Notes under the pieces: generated by a model
The model's database searches: none
What the model was told of the DNA's origin: nothing
What the model saw: only the letters and a program-made list of their open reading frames with translations
Position numbers and translations under genes: made by a program
In this document: piece by piece, positions 8,868 to 16,845 of the stretch
How positions within the stretch are numbered: the stretch's first letter is position 1
How the letters are laid out: each line of letters opens with the position of its first letter
Source of the DNA: Microterricola gilva
GTDB taxonomy: Bacteria; Actinomycetota; Actinomycetes; Actinomycetales; Microbacteriaceae
Direction: 5' to 3'
NCBI RefSeq assembly: GCF_004217495.1
Contig: NZ_SHLC01000001.1
Location: forward strand, 2,728,001 to 2,792,000
Length of the DNA: 64,000 nucleotides

Positions 8868-9280
8868 GAAATCTCCTTTGATCCGAGTGTGGCCGGTGCC
8901 TGGCCGCGCTCCGTGCGGGTATCCACCGAGTGTGCCGCGACGCGGGCCGGCCCACTGTGATTTGCGCGCACGGCACTTGACTGGGAGGGCGCGATGCGCA
9001 GCATCGCGAAAGGCGGCAGCCCACCCCAAGGAATCCTCAGGAACCGCAACCGATGCTGGTTCGGTGTGTCCCGCCCGGGGTCTCGATACGCTCGTTCCTC
9101 GCTACTCGACCAACGGAGTCGCGGGCGGTTTCGACAAGCTCAACCAGCGGGAGCTCAAGCACGGAGAGTCAAGCCCGTCACGCTCGCAGACAAGAAGCGC
9201 TCAGCGTGCACGAACGATACTGGGTGCAGGTAGCTACCGCGGCGCCGCCCATCCTGGCGCCGCACCTCGAAGGAACTGCA
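8868..9280. other. Divergent intergenic region between permease and amine oxidase
   Basis: This 413-base gap lies between the divergently read permease and amine oxidase genes and must hold both promoters. I see no convincing gene in it. It contains two units of the dispersed repeat (9077-9152). I could not identify a clear -35/-10 pair or operator. The 19-bp operator seen elsewhere in the window is absent. Confidence 0.6.
9077..9152. repeat. Two dispersed intergenic repeat units
   Basis: The first unit begins GGGGTCTCGATACGCTCG and runs through a CTACTCGACCAACGG core. The second (9127-9151) begins GGTTTCGACAAGCTCAACCA. Both are variants of the repeat found at 5631 and 14590. Here the repeat lies between divergent promoters rather than between convergent genes, so a terminator role is less likely at this copy. 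Confidence 0.75.
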
Positions 9281-11287
9281 ATGTCGCACACGCCCGATAC
9301 CGCCCACTCGCACAGCACCGCCTCGAGCGAACCGGCCTCCGTGCGGCATCCGCTCGACCCGCTGACCGCGGACGAGCTCGCCTCTGGCCGCGCGATCCTC
9401 GTGGCCGCCGGCCTGCTCGGCGAGACGGTTCGCTGCGCCCAGGTTCTGCCGGTCGAGCCGGACAAGGACGCCGTCGCAGCGTTCAGCCCGGGCGAGGCGA
9501 TCGAACGCCGGGTGCACTACGTGCTGCTCGACACCGCGACAGGGGCAGCCTCCGAGGTGGTGGTCTCGATCACCGGCAACGCCGTGGTCGACACGCTCGC
9601 GCTGAGCAACAATCAGCCGCCGTACGGCCAGCCGCAGTACCTCTTCGAGGAGTACGATCGTGCGGCCGAGATCGCCAAGGCTTCGCCGGAGTGGCGTGCC
9701 GCGATGACCAGGCGAGGTCTGGCCGACCGCATTGAGCTCGCGTTCTGCGCACCGCTGGCCCCCGGCTTCTTCGGCCGCGACGACGAGAGCGGGCGCCGCG
9801 TCATCCGCTCCCTCACCTTTCTGCGAGACAGCGAGACAGACAGCCCGTGGGCACACCCGGTCGAGGGCCTGATCGTGCACATCAACCTCACCGAGAATCG
9901 TGTCATCCGGGTCGAGGACGAGGGCGACGTGCCGGTGCCGGCCGCTTCGGGCAACTACGGCGCGGATGCCACCGGGCCCGCCCGCACCTCGCTGAAGCCG
10001 ATCGAGATCACCCAGCCGGAGGGCCCGAGCTTCCACGTGGACGGCTCGCACGTGGAGTGGGAGAACTGGAAGTTCCGGGTGGGCTTCAACGCTCGCGAGG
10101 GGCTCGTGCTGAACCAGGTCAGCTTCCGCGACGGCGAGGAGGACCGCCCCGTGCTGCACCGGGCCAGCGTGCCCGAGATGGTGGTGCCCTACGGCGACAC
10201 GACGGCCACCCGCTTCTGGATCAGCTACTTCGACGCCGGCGAGTACCTGCTCGGCAAGAACGCCAACTCGCTCACCCTCGGCTGCGACTGCCTCGGTGTG
10301 ATCCACTACTTCGACGGCTTCGTCGCCGATGACCACGGCCACCCGGTAAAGATCCCGCAGGTGGTCTGCATGCACGAGGAGGACTACGGGATCCTCTGGA
10401 AGCACACCGATCTGCAGGGCAAGAGCGAGGTGCGCCGCAGCCGGCGGCTCGTGGTCAGCTACTTCAGCACGATCGGCAACTACGACTACGGCTTCTTCTG
10501 GTACTTCTACCTCGACGGCACCATCCAGGTCGAGGCGAAGGCCACCGGCATCGTCTTCGCCGGCGCCGGGCACCCGGGCGAGCAGAACCCGCACGCCCCT
10601 GAGATCGCCCCCGGCATCTTCGCCCCGGTGCACCAGCACCTGTTCTGTGCGCGGCTGGATGTCGCGATCGACGGTGAGGACAACGTGCTGCACGAGGTGG
10701 ATGTCGTCGGCATCCCGATGGGCGAGAAGAACCCGTATGGCAACGCCTTCACGTGGGAGAGCAGGCCGCTCACGAGCGAGCAGCAGGCCCAGCGGCTCGC
10801 CGCCCCGGCCGCCGGTCGCACCTGGGAGGTGCAGAGCGCTCACCGAACGAACCACGTGGGCAAGCCCACCGCCTACCGCCTGCACCCGCAGGGCGGCCCG
10901 ACGCTGATGGCCCAGCCAGAGTCCACCGTCTATGCACGCGCGAACTTCGCGACCAAGCACCTCTGGGGCACCGCCTTCGACGCCGCGGAGCGCTTCCCCG
11001 CCGGAGACTACCCGAACGCGCACCAGGGCGGCGACGGTCTGCCGCGATGGACGGCGGCCGATCGCGACCTCGACGGCACCGACATCGTGCTCTGGCACGT
11101 CTTCGGCCCGACCCATGTTCCGCGGCCGGAGGACTGGCCGATCATGCCCGTCGACTACTCCGGATTCCTGTTCAAGCCGCACGGCTTCCTCGACCGCAAC
11201 CCGGCGCTCGACCTGCCGGACGGAGCCGCTGCGGCATCCGGCAGCTGTTCGGCCACTGGCGACAGCGAGTGCCACTGCGCGCACTAA
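9281..11287 (+). CDS. Copper-containing primary amine oxidase
   Basis: A 668-residue copper amine oxidase, which oxidises a primary amine to the aldehyde, releasing ammonia and hydrogen peroxide. The topaquinone precursor is Tyr401 in the motif TIGNYDY. The catalytic base is Asp318 (YFDAGEY). The copper ligands are His451 and His453 (HQH) and His612 (THVPRPEDWP); the His453-His612 spacing of 159 matches the Arthrobacter enzyme as I remember it. There is no signal peptide, so it is cytoplasmic. I set the start at the ATG 9281, preceded by GAAGGA. The extreme C-terminus is Cys/His-rich (SGSCSATGDSECHCAH), which is unusual and may bind metal. The following MoaF gene and the distal homoprotocatechuate genes suggest tyramine or dopamine as substrate. 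Confidence 0.95.
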   Translation: MSHTPDTAHSHSTASSEPASVRHPLDPLTADELASGRAILVAAGLLGETVRCAQVLPVEPDKDAVAAFSPGEAIERRVHYVLLDTATGAASEVVVSITGNAVVDTLALSNNQPPYGQPQYLFEEYDRAAEIAKASPEWRAAMTRRGLADRIELAFCAPLAPGFFGRDDESGRRVIRSLTFLRDSETDSPWAHPVEGLIVHINLTENRVIRVEDEGDVPVPAASGNYGADATGPARTSLKPIEITQPEGPSFHVDGSHVEWENWKFRVGFNAREGLVLNQVSFRDGEEDRPVLHRASVPEMVVPYGDTTATRFWISYFDAGEYLLGKNANSLTLGCDCLGVIHYFDGFVADDHGHPVKIPQVVCMHEEDYGILWKHTDLQGKSEVRRSRRLVVSYFSTIGNYDYGFFWYFYLDGTIQVEAKATGIVFAGAGHPGEQNPHAPEIAPGIFAPVHQHLFCARLDVAIDGEDNVLHEVDVVGIPMGEKNPYGNAFTWESRPLTSEQQAQRLAAPAAGRTWEVQSAHRTNHVGKPTAYRLHPQGGPTLMAQPESTVYARANFATKHLWGTAFDAAERFPAGDYPNAHQGGDGLPRWTAADRDLDGTDIVLWHVFGPTHVPRPEDWPIMPVDYSGFLFKPHGFLDRNPALDLPDGAAAASGSCSATGDSECHCAH

Positions 11288-11329
11288 GCGCGACGACATC
11301 CTCAACCCACGCTCCTCGAAAGGCACAGC

Positions 11330-12193
11330 ATGACCGACAACGACGTCACCCTGAACCCCGCTTTCAATCCCGCAGACACCTCGACCTGGTTGCCGCTGGA
11401 CGGACTCGCCCCGGGGTTCGACGCGAACAAGGCGCCGCACTCGCTGGACCTCGTGGGCCGTGAGTTCACGGTCGTCGACGGCAGGGGCACCCGCATCAGG
11501 CATGTCTTCGCCGAGACCACCGTGGCGTGGGAGTACACGCCGGGGGTCGGTGACGAGACGGCACCGGCATCCGAGACCGATGACTACGAGGCGTTCCTCG
11601 TCGACGACGGCCTGTACTTCGTGCAGTTCCACCACGCCTACCTGCCGAACGAGGCGGTGTCGCTCGTGCTCGATCTGCGCGCGGGGCGCGCGCTCGCCGT
11701 GATCAGCATCATCGGAGAGGCCGGCCCGGGAACGACGGCCGTGCAGCAGGTCTTCGTGCCCGGCCTGATCGAGGAGATCGAGACCAGCGGGGAGGAGGCC
11801 GCGCCGACGACCTCGCTGATCGGCCGCCGCGTGCAGTGGGTGTACAGCGAGGAGCACGCCTACGAGCACGTCTACCTCTCACCGCGCTGGTACAGCTGGC
11901 AGTGTCTGGCGGGCCCGGAGCGCGGCCTCGCTGACACCGACGAGAACTCGGTGTGGCAGGTGCGTCCCGGCATCTACATCTTCGCCTGGCGTGAAAAGGT
12001 GATCCCCTGCGCCTCGGTCACGATCGCCGACCACCGCGATGCGCGCAACATCCGTTCCCACGGCGTCTTGTTCGGACTGGACGAGAGCGGCGAGGTGCCG
12101 ACGCACTTCACCTTCGGCGCCTACGGCCGGCTCATCTCGACCACCGTGCACCCGGAACAGTACGACCCGGCCACCTTCGGCCCGGCCGCCTGA
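11330..12193 (+). CDS. moaF: MoaF family protein
   Basis: A 287-residue protein with the two-domain MoaF layout. The N-terminal half runs from LVGREFTVVDGRGTRIRHVF, and the C-terminal half repeats the theme from SLIGRRVQWVYSEEHAYEHV. The internal similarity of the halves fits two lipocalin-like barrels. In Klebsiella the moa genes are induced by tyramine and related monoamines next to an amine oxidase, and here the gene also follows a copper amine oxidase by 42 bases. Its molecular task is unknown. It may bind the reactive aldehyde or the amine, but that is speculation. It is a second copy of the family in this window; the first is truncated by the left edge. Confidence 0.87.
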   Translation: MTDNDVTLNPAFNPADTSTWLPLDGLAPGFDANKAPHSLDLVGREFTVVDGRGTRIRHVFAETTVAWEYTPGVGDETAPASETDDYEAFLVDDGLYFVQFHHAYLPNEAVSLVLDLRAGRALAVISIIGEAGPGTTAVQQVFVPGLIEEIETSGEEAAPTTSLIGRRVQWVYSEEHAYEHVYLSPRWYSWQCLAGPERGLADTDENSVWQVRPGIYIFAWREKVIPCASVTIADHRDARNIRSHGVLFGLDESGEVPTHFTFGAYGRLISTTVHPEQYDPATFGPAA

Positions 12194-12223
12194 GCCGCTC
12201 GAGAACGCACAAGGAGCCCACGC

Positions 12224-13882
12224 ATGAGCACCGCTGATCTCATCGTCCTCGGCGCGCAGGTCTACACCGCGGATGCCGCAACGCCCTGGGCGAGCGCGTT
12301 CGCCGTGGCCAATGGGCGGCTGCTCGCCGTCGGCAGTGACACCGACGCGCTCGCCCACCTCGGCCGGGACACGGTCGTGCGCAGGATGGACGGTGTCTTC
12401 GTGATGCCCGGCCTCGTCGATGTGCACAACCACCACGCCATCGCAGGCAAGACCGACCTCTACGAGCTCTCTTTCTCGGCGACCGCCTCGATCGAGCAGG
12501 TGCTCGACGCGGTCCGCGTGTACGCGGAGACCCTGCCGGCCGATGGCTGGGTACTCGGCGGAAGCTGGGGCTCCGGCCTGATGGAGGCGCTGGCCACGGA
12601 TTCCGCGCGCGCACGCCTCGACGAGGCATCCGGCGGTCGCCCCGTGATGTTGAGCGATGACAGCCACCACAACCGCTGGGTCAACTCGCGTGCGCTCGAG
12701 CTGGCCGGCATCACCACCGACAGCGACCCCGGAGTCGGCGGCGTGATCATGCTGGACCCCACGAGCGGCGCGGCGAGCGGTGTGCTGCTCGAGGCGGCCG
12801 GAATGCCGGTCGAGGCGGCCCTCGCGCGCACGCACGTGCTCAGCGCGGAGCAGCACCGCCGGTGCTCGCAGCGCGGCATCGAGATCCTCGCGAGCTACGG
12901 GGTGACGGCGTTCCAGGACGCGGCGGCCTCGCTGCCGATCCTGCAGTCGCTCAAGTCGCTCGATGACTCCGGAGAGCTGAACGCCTGGGTGGTCAGCTCG
13001 CTCACCGTCAACGACCAGATCTTCGGCTACGACCCCGTCGGCGAGGAACTCGTCGCCCGTGGGGAGGAGTTCCGGAGCAGGCACCACCGCCCCGACTTCA
13101 TCAAGATCTTCCTCGACGGAGTTCCGCCGGCCCGCACCGGCGCGTTCCTCGAGCCCTTCCTGCCGGATGACGAGCACGGTGCCCACTTCTGCGGCACCAC
13201 GACGATGCCACCGGAAGAGCTGCTCGGCTGGTTGCGCAGCACCGCCAAGCGGGGACTCTCCGCCAAGATCCATTGCACGGGCGACGCATCCGCCCGGCTC
13301 GTGCTCGACACGGTCGAGCAGCTGCGCGCCGAGGGGTTCACCGACACCCGATACCAGATCGCGCACGGTCAGTTCGTGGCCGAGAGCGACCTCGCCCGCT
13401 TCGCCGAGCTCGGCGTCGCCGCCGACATCTCGCCATTCATCTGGTTCCCCGGCGTGATTCCGGATGCCATCGCCACTGTGCTCCCGCCAGAGCGTGCGTC
13501 GCAGATGCAGCCGAACCGCAGCCTGATCGACACCGGCGCGCTCGTCGCTGGCGGCTCCGACTGGCCGGTGAGTGAATCGCCGAACGCCTGGGAGGGCATC
13601 CAAGGTCTGGTCACCCGCGCCGACCCGCACGGCGTCTTCCCCGGCACGCTCTGGGCGGAGCAGGCCATCACGCTCGAGGAGGCCATCGCGGCGTTCACGA
13701 TCAACGCGGCCACCGCGATGGGGCTTGGCGCCGAGACCGGCTCGCTCGTGGTCGGCAAGTCGGCCGACTTCCTCGTGCTCGACCGCAACCCATTCGAGTC
13801 GCCGATCGACACACTGATCGACGCGCATCCGCTCGAGACGTGGTTCGCCGGGCGCCCCGTCTTCACCCGGTCGGAGCGCTGA
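12224..13882 (+). CDS. Amidohydrolase, YtcJ-like (Amidohydro_3)
   Basis: A 552-residue metal-dependent hydrolase of the amidohydrolase superfamily. Its ligand set is complete: HNH in GLVDVHNHHA, the carboxylatable Lys in DFIKIFLDGVPP, His in KIHCTGDAS, His in QIAHGQF and Asp in GGSDWPV. It ends with the small beta-sandwich (SLVVGKSADFLVLDRNPF). The family hydrolyses amides, imides and N-formyl compounds. It lies 30 bases after moaF and is probably in the same operon as the amine oxidase, so an N-acylated amine is a sensible guess for its substrate. A second, separate amidohydrolase of the same family is at 21486. Confidence 0.92.
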   Translation: MSTADLIVLGAQVYTADAATPWASAFAVANGRLLAVGSDTDALAHLGRDTVVRRMDGVFVMPGLVDVHNHHAIAGKTDLYELSFSATASIEQVLDAVRVYAETLPADGWVLGGSWGSGLMEALATDSARARLDEASGGRPVMLSDDSHHNRWVNSRALELAGITTDSDPGVGGVIMLDPTSGAASGVLLEAAGMPVEAALARTHVLSAEQHRRCSQRGIEILASYGVTAFQDAAASLPILQSLKSLDDSGELNAWVVSSLTVNDQIFGYDPVGEELVARGEEFRSRHHRPDFIKIFLDGVPPARTGAFLEPFLPDDEHGAHFCGTTTMPPEELLGWLRSTAKRGLSAKIHCTGDASARLVLDTVEQLRAEGFTDTRYQIAHGQFVAESDLARFAELGVAADISPFIWFPGVIPDAIATVLPPERASQMQPNRSLIDTGALVAGGSDWPVSESPNAWEGIQGLVTRADPHGVFPGTLWAEQAITLEEAIAAFTINAATAMGLGAETGSLVVGKSADFLVLDRNPFESPIDTLIDAHPLETWFAGRPVFTRSER

Positions 13883-13912
13883 TCCCGGCGGTCCGCGACG
13901 GCCCCTCTCGTT

Positions 13913-13931
13913 GCTCTACACTTGTTGACTA
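13913..13931 (-). promoter_or_regulatory. 19-bp operator, site A (upstream of tetR)
   Basis: On the minus strand it reads TAGTCAACAAGTGTAGAGC and matches the consensus TTGTCAACnnnYGTAGAAT, with GTCAAC and GTAGA intact. It lies 58 bases upstream of the tetR start and overlaps a possible TTGACT -35 element on the plus strand, so a bound repressor could shut off tetR. This is the only site that does not sit in a promoter spacer facing a gene. Confidence 0.65.
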
Positions 13932-13988
13932 TCTGCGCGCGCGTTGAGCGGGCAGAATGGACGCACACCGGAGCCGAAGGGGGCCTGC

Positions 13989-14582
13989 ATGCCCAAGGTG
14001 ATCGATCACGACGAACGGCGCCGCGACATCATCGCGGTGACGCGCAGTCTCATCATTCAGGGCGGCATCGAGGCGGCGACCATGCGCGAGATCGCCGCGG
14101 AGGCCGGCTTCGCCAATGGGGCACTCAAGCATTACTTCCCCGGCAAGGACGACATCATCCAGGGCACCTACGAGCTCTCGCTCGCCCAGATGAGTGAGGG
14201 CGTGAGCGAGGGCATCGGCGACAGCCGAGGCATCGCTGCGCTGCGCGGCATGAGCCTCGCGGCACTGCCGCTGGACGCCGAGCGCATCACCGCAGGGCGG
14301 GTTCTGCTCTCCTTCTGGGAGCGCGCCGCGTCCAACGAGCACTTGCACGAGATCTACGCCCAACACCTCGCCACCTGGCGGCAGGCGCTCGCCCAGTTCA
14401 TCGCCGAGGGTCGTGAGGATGGCGACATCCTGAGCGAGACCCCCGATGAGCAGCTGATCGACGAGCTCGTCGCGCTGAACGTCGGCGCCAATCTGCTCAG
14501 CCTGATGGACCCGGAACACAGCACGCCGGAACTGCAGAAGGCTCACCTCGATGCCTTCCTGGAGCGGCTGACCCGACCGTAG
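13989..14582 (+). CDS. TetR/AcrR family transcriptional regulator
   Basis: A 197-residue TetR-type repressor. The DNA-binding domain is residues about 8-55, with the helix-turn-helix in AATMREIAAEAGFANGALKHYF, followed by KDDI and a helical ligand-binding domain. The length and layout resemble BetI-like or TetR_C_6 members. I chose the ATG at 13989, which is preceded by GAAGGGGG, rather than the TTG at 13944. The 19-bp operator stands just upstream, and the same operator occurs at four other promoters in this window, so this protein is the best candidate for their regulator. Direct binding is not shown. Confidence 0.9.
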   Translation: MPKVIDHDERRRDIIAVTRSLIIQGGIEAATMREIAAEAGFANGALKHYFPGKDDIIQGTYELSLAQMSEGVSEGIGDSRGIAALRGMSLAALPLDAERITAGRVLLSFWERAASNEHLHEIYAQHLATWRQALAQFIAEGREDGDILSETPDEQLIDELVALNVGANLLSLMDPEHSTPELQKAHLDAFLERLTRP

Positions 14583-14589
14583 GATCTCG

Positions 14590-14636
14590 GCACGCTCGAC
14601 CTGCGGACACTCCCGCTGGTTGAGCGTGTCGAAACC
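14590..14636. repeat. Dispersed repeat between convergent genes
   Basis: CACGCTC (14591-14597) can pair with GAGCGTG (14622-14628), and the segment GCTGGTTGAGCGTGTCGAAA is the same core as in the repeat at 5631. It lies between the convergent tetR and phosphotriesterase genes and probably works as a terminator for both. Confidence 0.7.
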
Positions 14637-15713
14637 TCAGAGCGCGGCGCGAGGCTCCCGGAAGCTGAGCGCCCTGGCCGGATTGTCGACCATGATGGCG
14701 CGGATGGCGTCATCGCCCACCCCGAGCCTGCCGAGCGCGGGCAGGAAGTGCTCGGAGATGTAGCCGTAGCCCTGGCCGCCGTAGCGCTTCAGCTGCACCC
14801 GCTGGCAGACGTCGCCGCCCAGCACGATCCGGTCGGCGTGGCCGTCGTCGACGAGCGCTGCAACGCCCCGGGCCACCGCGCGGTCGGTGAACGGCCAGAG
14901 CGTGCCCCACGGGCTGCCCGGCGTGCCGAGGAAGTCGAACTCGACCAGGACGCCGCGGGCGAGGAGCCGCCTCGCGAAGGGCAGGTCGTCGCCGAGCGTG
15001 CCCGCGTGCCCCATCACGACGTGGCTGAGGTCGACGCCCTCCTCCTCGAGGATGTCGAGCACCCGGAACTTCTCCTCGCCGAAACCGCCCTGGTGGAAAG
15101 CGATCGGGGCGCCCGTGATGCGCGAGGCGCGCCCGCTGGCGCGCACGCTCTTCAGCTCGTTCGGCGTGAGCGGGTTGCCCTCGACGCCGACCTCGCCGAT
15201 GATGCCGGAGCGCACCGCGGTGCCGTCGACGCCGACGGCGATGTCGCGCACGATCTCCCCGGTCATCTGCTCGACGGTCTTCTCGTCCATGTCGGCCGGG
15301 TGGAAGTTCTTCTCGTACCAGCCGGCGCCCATCACGATCTGCAGGCCGCTGGCGCGAGAGAGCCGGGCCAGCGAGCGGGCGTCGCGGCCGAGCCCGGTGT
15401 TGGAGACCTCCACCATGGTGCCGCCGCCCTGGGCGCGGAACTCCCCCACCTCGGCGAGCATCTCGTCGAAGTCGCCGAGCAGGTCGTTGTGCTCGATGAT
15501 GCGGCCCCGCCGCACCGCGGCGAGGTTCGCCAGGCCGAGCGGCTCCATCGATTCCGGGGTTCCCCGACCCGGCCGCGGGTTGTGCAGCGGGCGCCGGATG
15601 TCGATGAAGATGTGTTCGTGCATGAGCACCTGGCCGAGCGTCTCCGGGGCCACCGGGCCGGTGACGGAGAGCACCTGGCCGGCGATGTTCGGGATCGGGA
15701 TGGCGGTGTTCAC
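14637..15713 (-). CDS. Phosphotriesterase-family hydrolase (likely lactonase or esterase)
   Basis: A 358-residue TIM-barrel hydrolase of the phosphotriesterase family with a full set of likely metal ligands: His32 and His34 (MHEH), a bridging Glu174 (GIIGEVGVE), His207 (AFHQGG), His236 (VVMGHAG) and Asp301 (VLGGD). A Glu rather than the carboxylated Lys in the bridging position occurs in several homologues. Most members hydrolyse lactones or esters rather than phosphotriesters. The GTG start overlaps the TGA of the gene upstream (GTGA), so the two paralogues are made together in a coupled way. Last gene of the methyltransferase operon that is controlled from operator B. Confidence 0.9.
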   Translation of the reverse strand: MNTAIPIPNIAGQVLSVTGPVAPETLGQVLMHEHIFIDIRRPLHNPRPGRGTPESMEPLGLANLAAVRRGRIIEHNDLLGDFDEMLAEVGEFRAQGGGTMVEVSNTGLGRDARSLARLSRASGLQIVMGAGWYEKNFHPADMDEKTVEQMTGEIVRDIAVGVDGTAVRSGIIGEVGVEGNPLTPNELKSVRASGRASRITGAPIAFHQGGFGEEKFRVLDILEEEGVDLSHVVMGHAGTLGDDLPFARRLLARGVLVEFDFLGTPGSPWGTLWPFTDRAVARGVAALVDDGHADRIVLGGDVCQRVQLKRYGGQGYGYISEHFLPALGRLGVGDDAIRAIMVDNPARALSFREPRAAL

Positions 15714-16765
15714 GAGCCCGCCCCCGGTGCGCGCATGCTGAGCCAGCGCTGCGGGTTGGCCTCGGTGAGCAGGGTGAGCAGGCCGTCATCCGCCCCGAAC
15801 ATGCGCAGGTAGGGCAGGTACTGCTCCAGGATGAAGCCGTAGCCGTTGCCGCCGAAGGCGTTGAGGTCGATCTTGCGCCGCACGCCCTGGGAGATGAGCA
15901 GCTGCCCGGCCAGGCCGCGGGCGGCGAGGCCGAGGACGCCCTGCGCGATGTCGTGGTCGCTCACCTCGGTGAGGATGGTCGGGATGTCTCCCAGCTGGTC
16001 GAACTGCACGTAGACGCCGCGCGCCAGCACGGCGTCCAGCTCCTCCGGGCGGGCGAGGAGGGCCGCCCCGTCGCCGAGGGCGATCGCGGCGGCGCCGACG
16101 CCCTCCGCCTCGAGGATGTCGAGCACGGCGAGCGTGTCGGCGATGGTCGCGGAGCGCGCGATGTTCACGGGCGCCCCGGTCTGCCTGGCGGCGGCGGCGA
16201 CCGCGAGCAGCAGACGCCGCTCGAGCTCGACGCCGGGGTCGATCGCACCGATCCGCCCGATGAAGCCAGCACGGATGCCGTCGACGCCCGCCTCGAGCTC
16301 CGCCGCGATCTCGGCGGCGAGGCTCTCCGTCGAGCGGTCGGCCAGCTCTGGGCTCCACGCCGGGTGGTGCCAGCCCGCCCCCATCACGACGGCGAGGCCG
16401 GTGGCGTCGGCGATGCGGCGGAGGGCGCGTGGGTTCCGGCCGAGGCCGGTGCTCGTCTGGTCGACGATGGCCCCGCCGCCCAGCCGGCCGAACTCGCCGG
16501 CCTCCGCGATGGCGAGGAGCTCGTGGTCCAGCCGCAGGTTGTCGCGGTTCGGGGCGCCCAGGTTGAGTGCGCCCAGCATCTCGATGCGGACCGCGGACTC
16601 GTGGAACGCGGCCTCGGCGGCGGCCGTCGGGCGCGTGCGCCCGACGCGGCGCCAGCCGGCCTCCGAGTCCTCCGGTGTCGCGAAGTCGGCGATGAGGTGC
16701 TCGCTCGGCAGGGTGATGCCGAGCGATTCCGGCGCGGCGGGCCCGCTGACGGTCGAGACGAACAT
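15710..16765 (-). CDS. Phosphotriesterase-like protein without metal ligands (probable pseudoenzyme)
   Basis: A 351-residue paralogue of the downstream gene that aligns over the whole length: TVSGPAAPESLGITLP against SVTGPVAPETLGQVLM, GGGAIVDQTSTGLGRNPRAL against GGGTMVEVSNTGLGRDARSL, and NGYGFILEQYLPYLRMFG against QGYGYISEHFLPALGRLG. Most metal-binding positions are lost: His to Ser21, Glu to Arg171, His to Ala203, His to Asp232 and Asp to Gly294. Only His23 remains. The frame is clean, with no stop or frameshift, so the gene is under selection as a protein. I set the start at the ATG 16765, preceded by GAAGGAGT. It probably assists or regulates the active paralogue, perhaps as a heteromer partner (inference). 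Confidence 0.88.
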   Translation of the reverse strand: MFVSTVSGPAAPESLGITLPSEHLIADFATPEDSEAGWRRVGRTRPTAAAEAAFHESAVRIEMLGALNLGAPNRDNLRLDHELLAIAEAGEFGRLGGGAIVDQTSTGLGRNPRALRRIADATGLAVVMGAGWHHPAWSPELADRSTESLAAEIAAELEAGVDGIRAGFIGRIGAIDPGVELERRLLLAVAAAARQTGAPVNIARSATIADTLAVLDILEAEGVGAAAIALGDGAALLARPEELDAVLARGVYVQFDQLGDIPTILTEVSDHDIAQGVLGLAARGLAGQLLISQGVRRKIDLNAFGGNGYGFILEQYLPYLRMFGADDGLLTLLTEANPQRWLSMRAPGAGS

Positions 16766-16796
16766 GGACACTCCTTCGGTGCTCCGGGTGTGCACA

Positions 16797-16830
16797 CCGC
16801 CGGCCGGAGCAAGGGAACTCCGGCCGGCGG
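16797..16830 (-). terminator. Intercistronic hairpin
   Basis: CCGCCGGCCGGAG (16797-16809) pairs with CTCCGGCCGGCGG (16818-16830) across an 8-base loop, between the methyltransferase stop and the phosphotriesterase-like start. With no T-run it probably sets relative expression or protects mRNA ends rather than ending transcription fully. Confidence 0.55.
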
Positions 16831-16845
16831 GTGGTCGTGCGGCGG

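Noticed and set aside
8868-9280. Extending the amine oxidase or permease frames into the divergent gap
   Set aside because: The extra residues are repeat-derived and lack family similarity, while good ribosome-binding sites precede the inner starts at 9281 and 8867.
9155-11869. 904-codon minus-strand frame opposite the amine oxidase and moaF
   Set aside because: It spans two well-supported genes and has no recognisable domain.
11879-13828. 649-codon minus-strand frame opposite the amidohydrolase
   Set aside because: Shadow frame; the amidohydrolase has all metal ligands on the plus strand.
15710-16765. Calling the ligand-less phosphotriesterase paralogue a pseudogene
   Set aside because: The frame is intact, it has a good ribosome-binding site and it is coupled to the next gene, so a maintained pseudoenzyme is more likely than decay.
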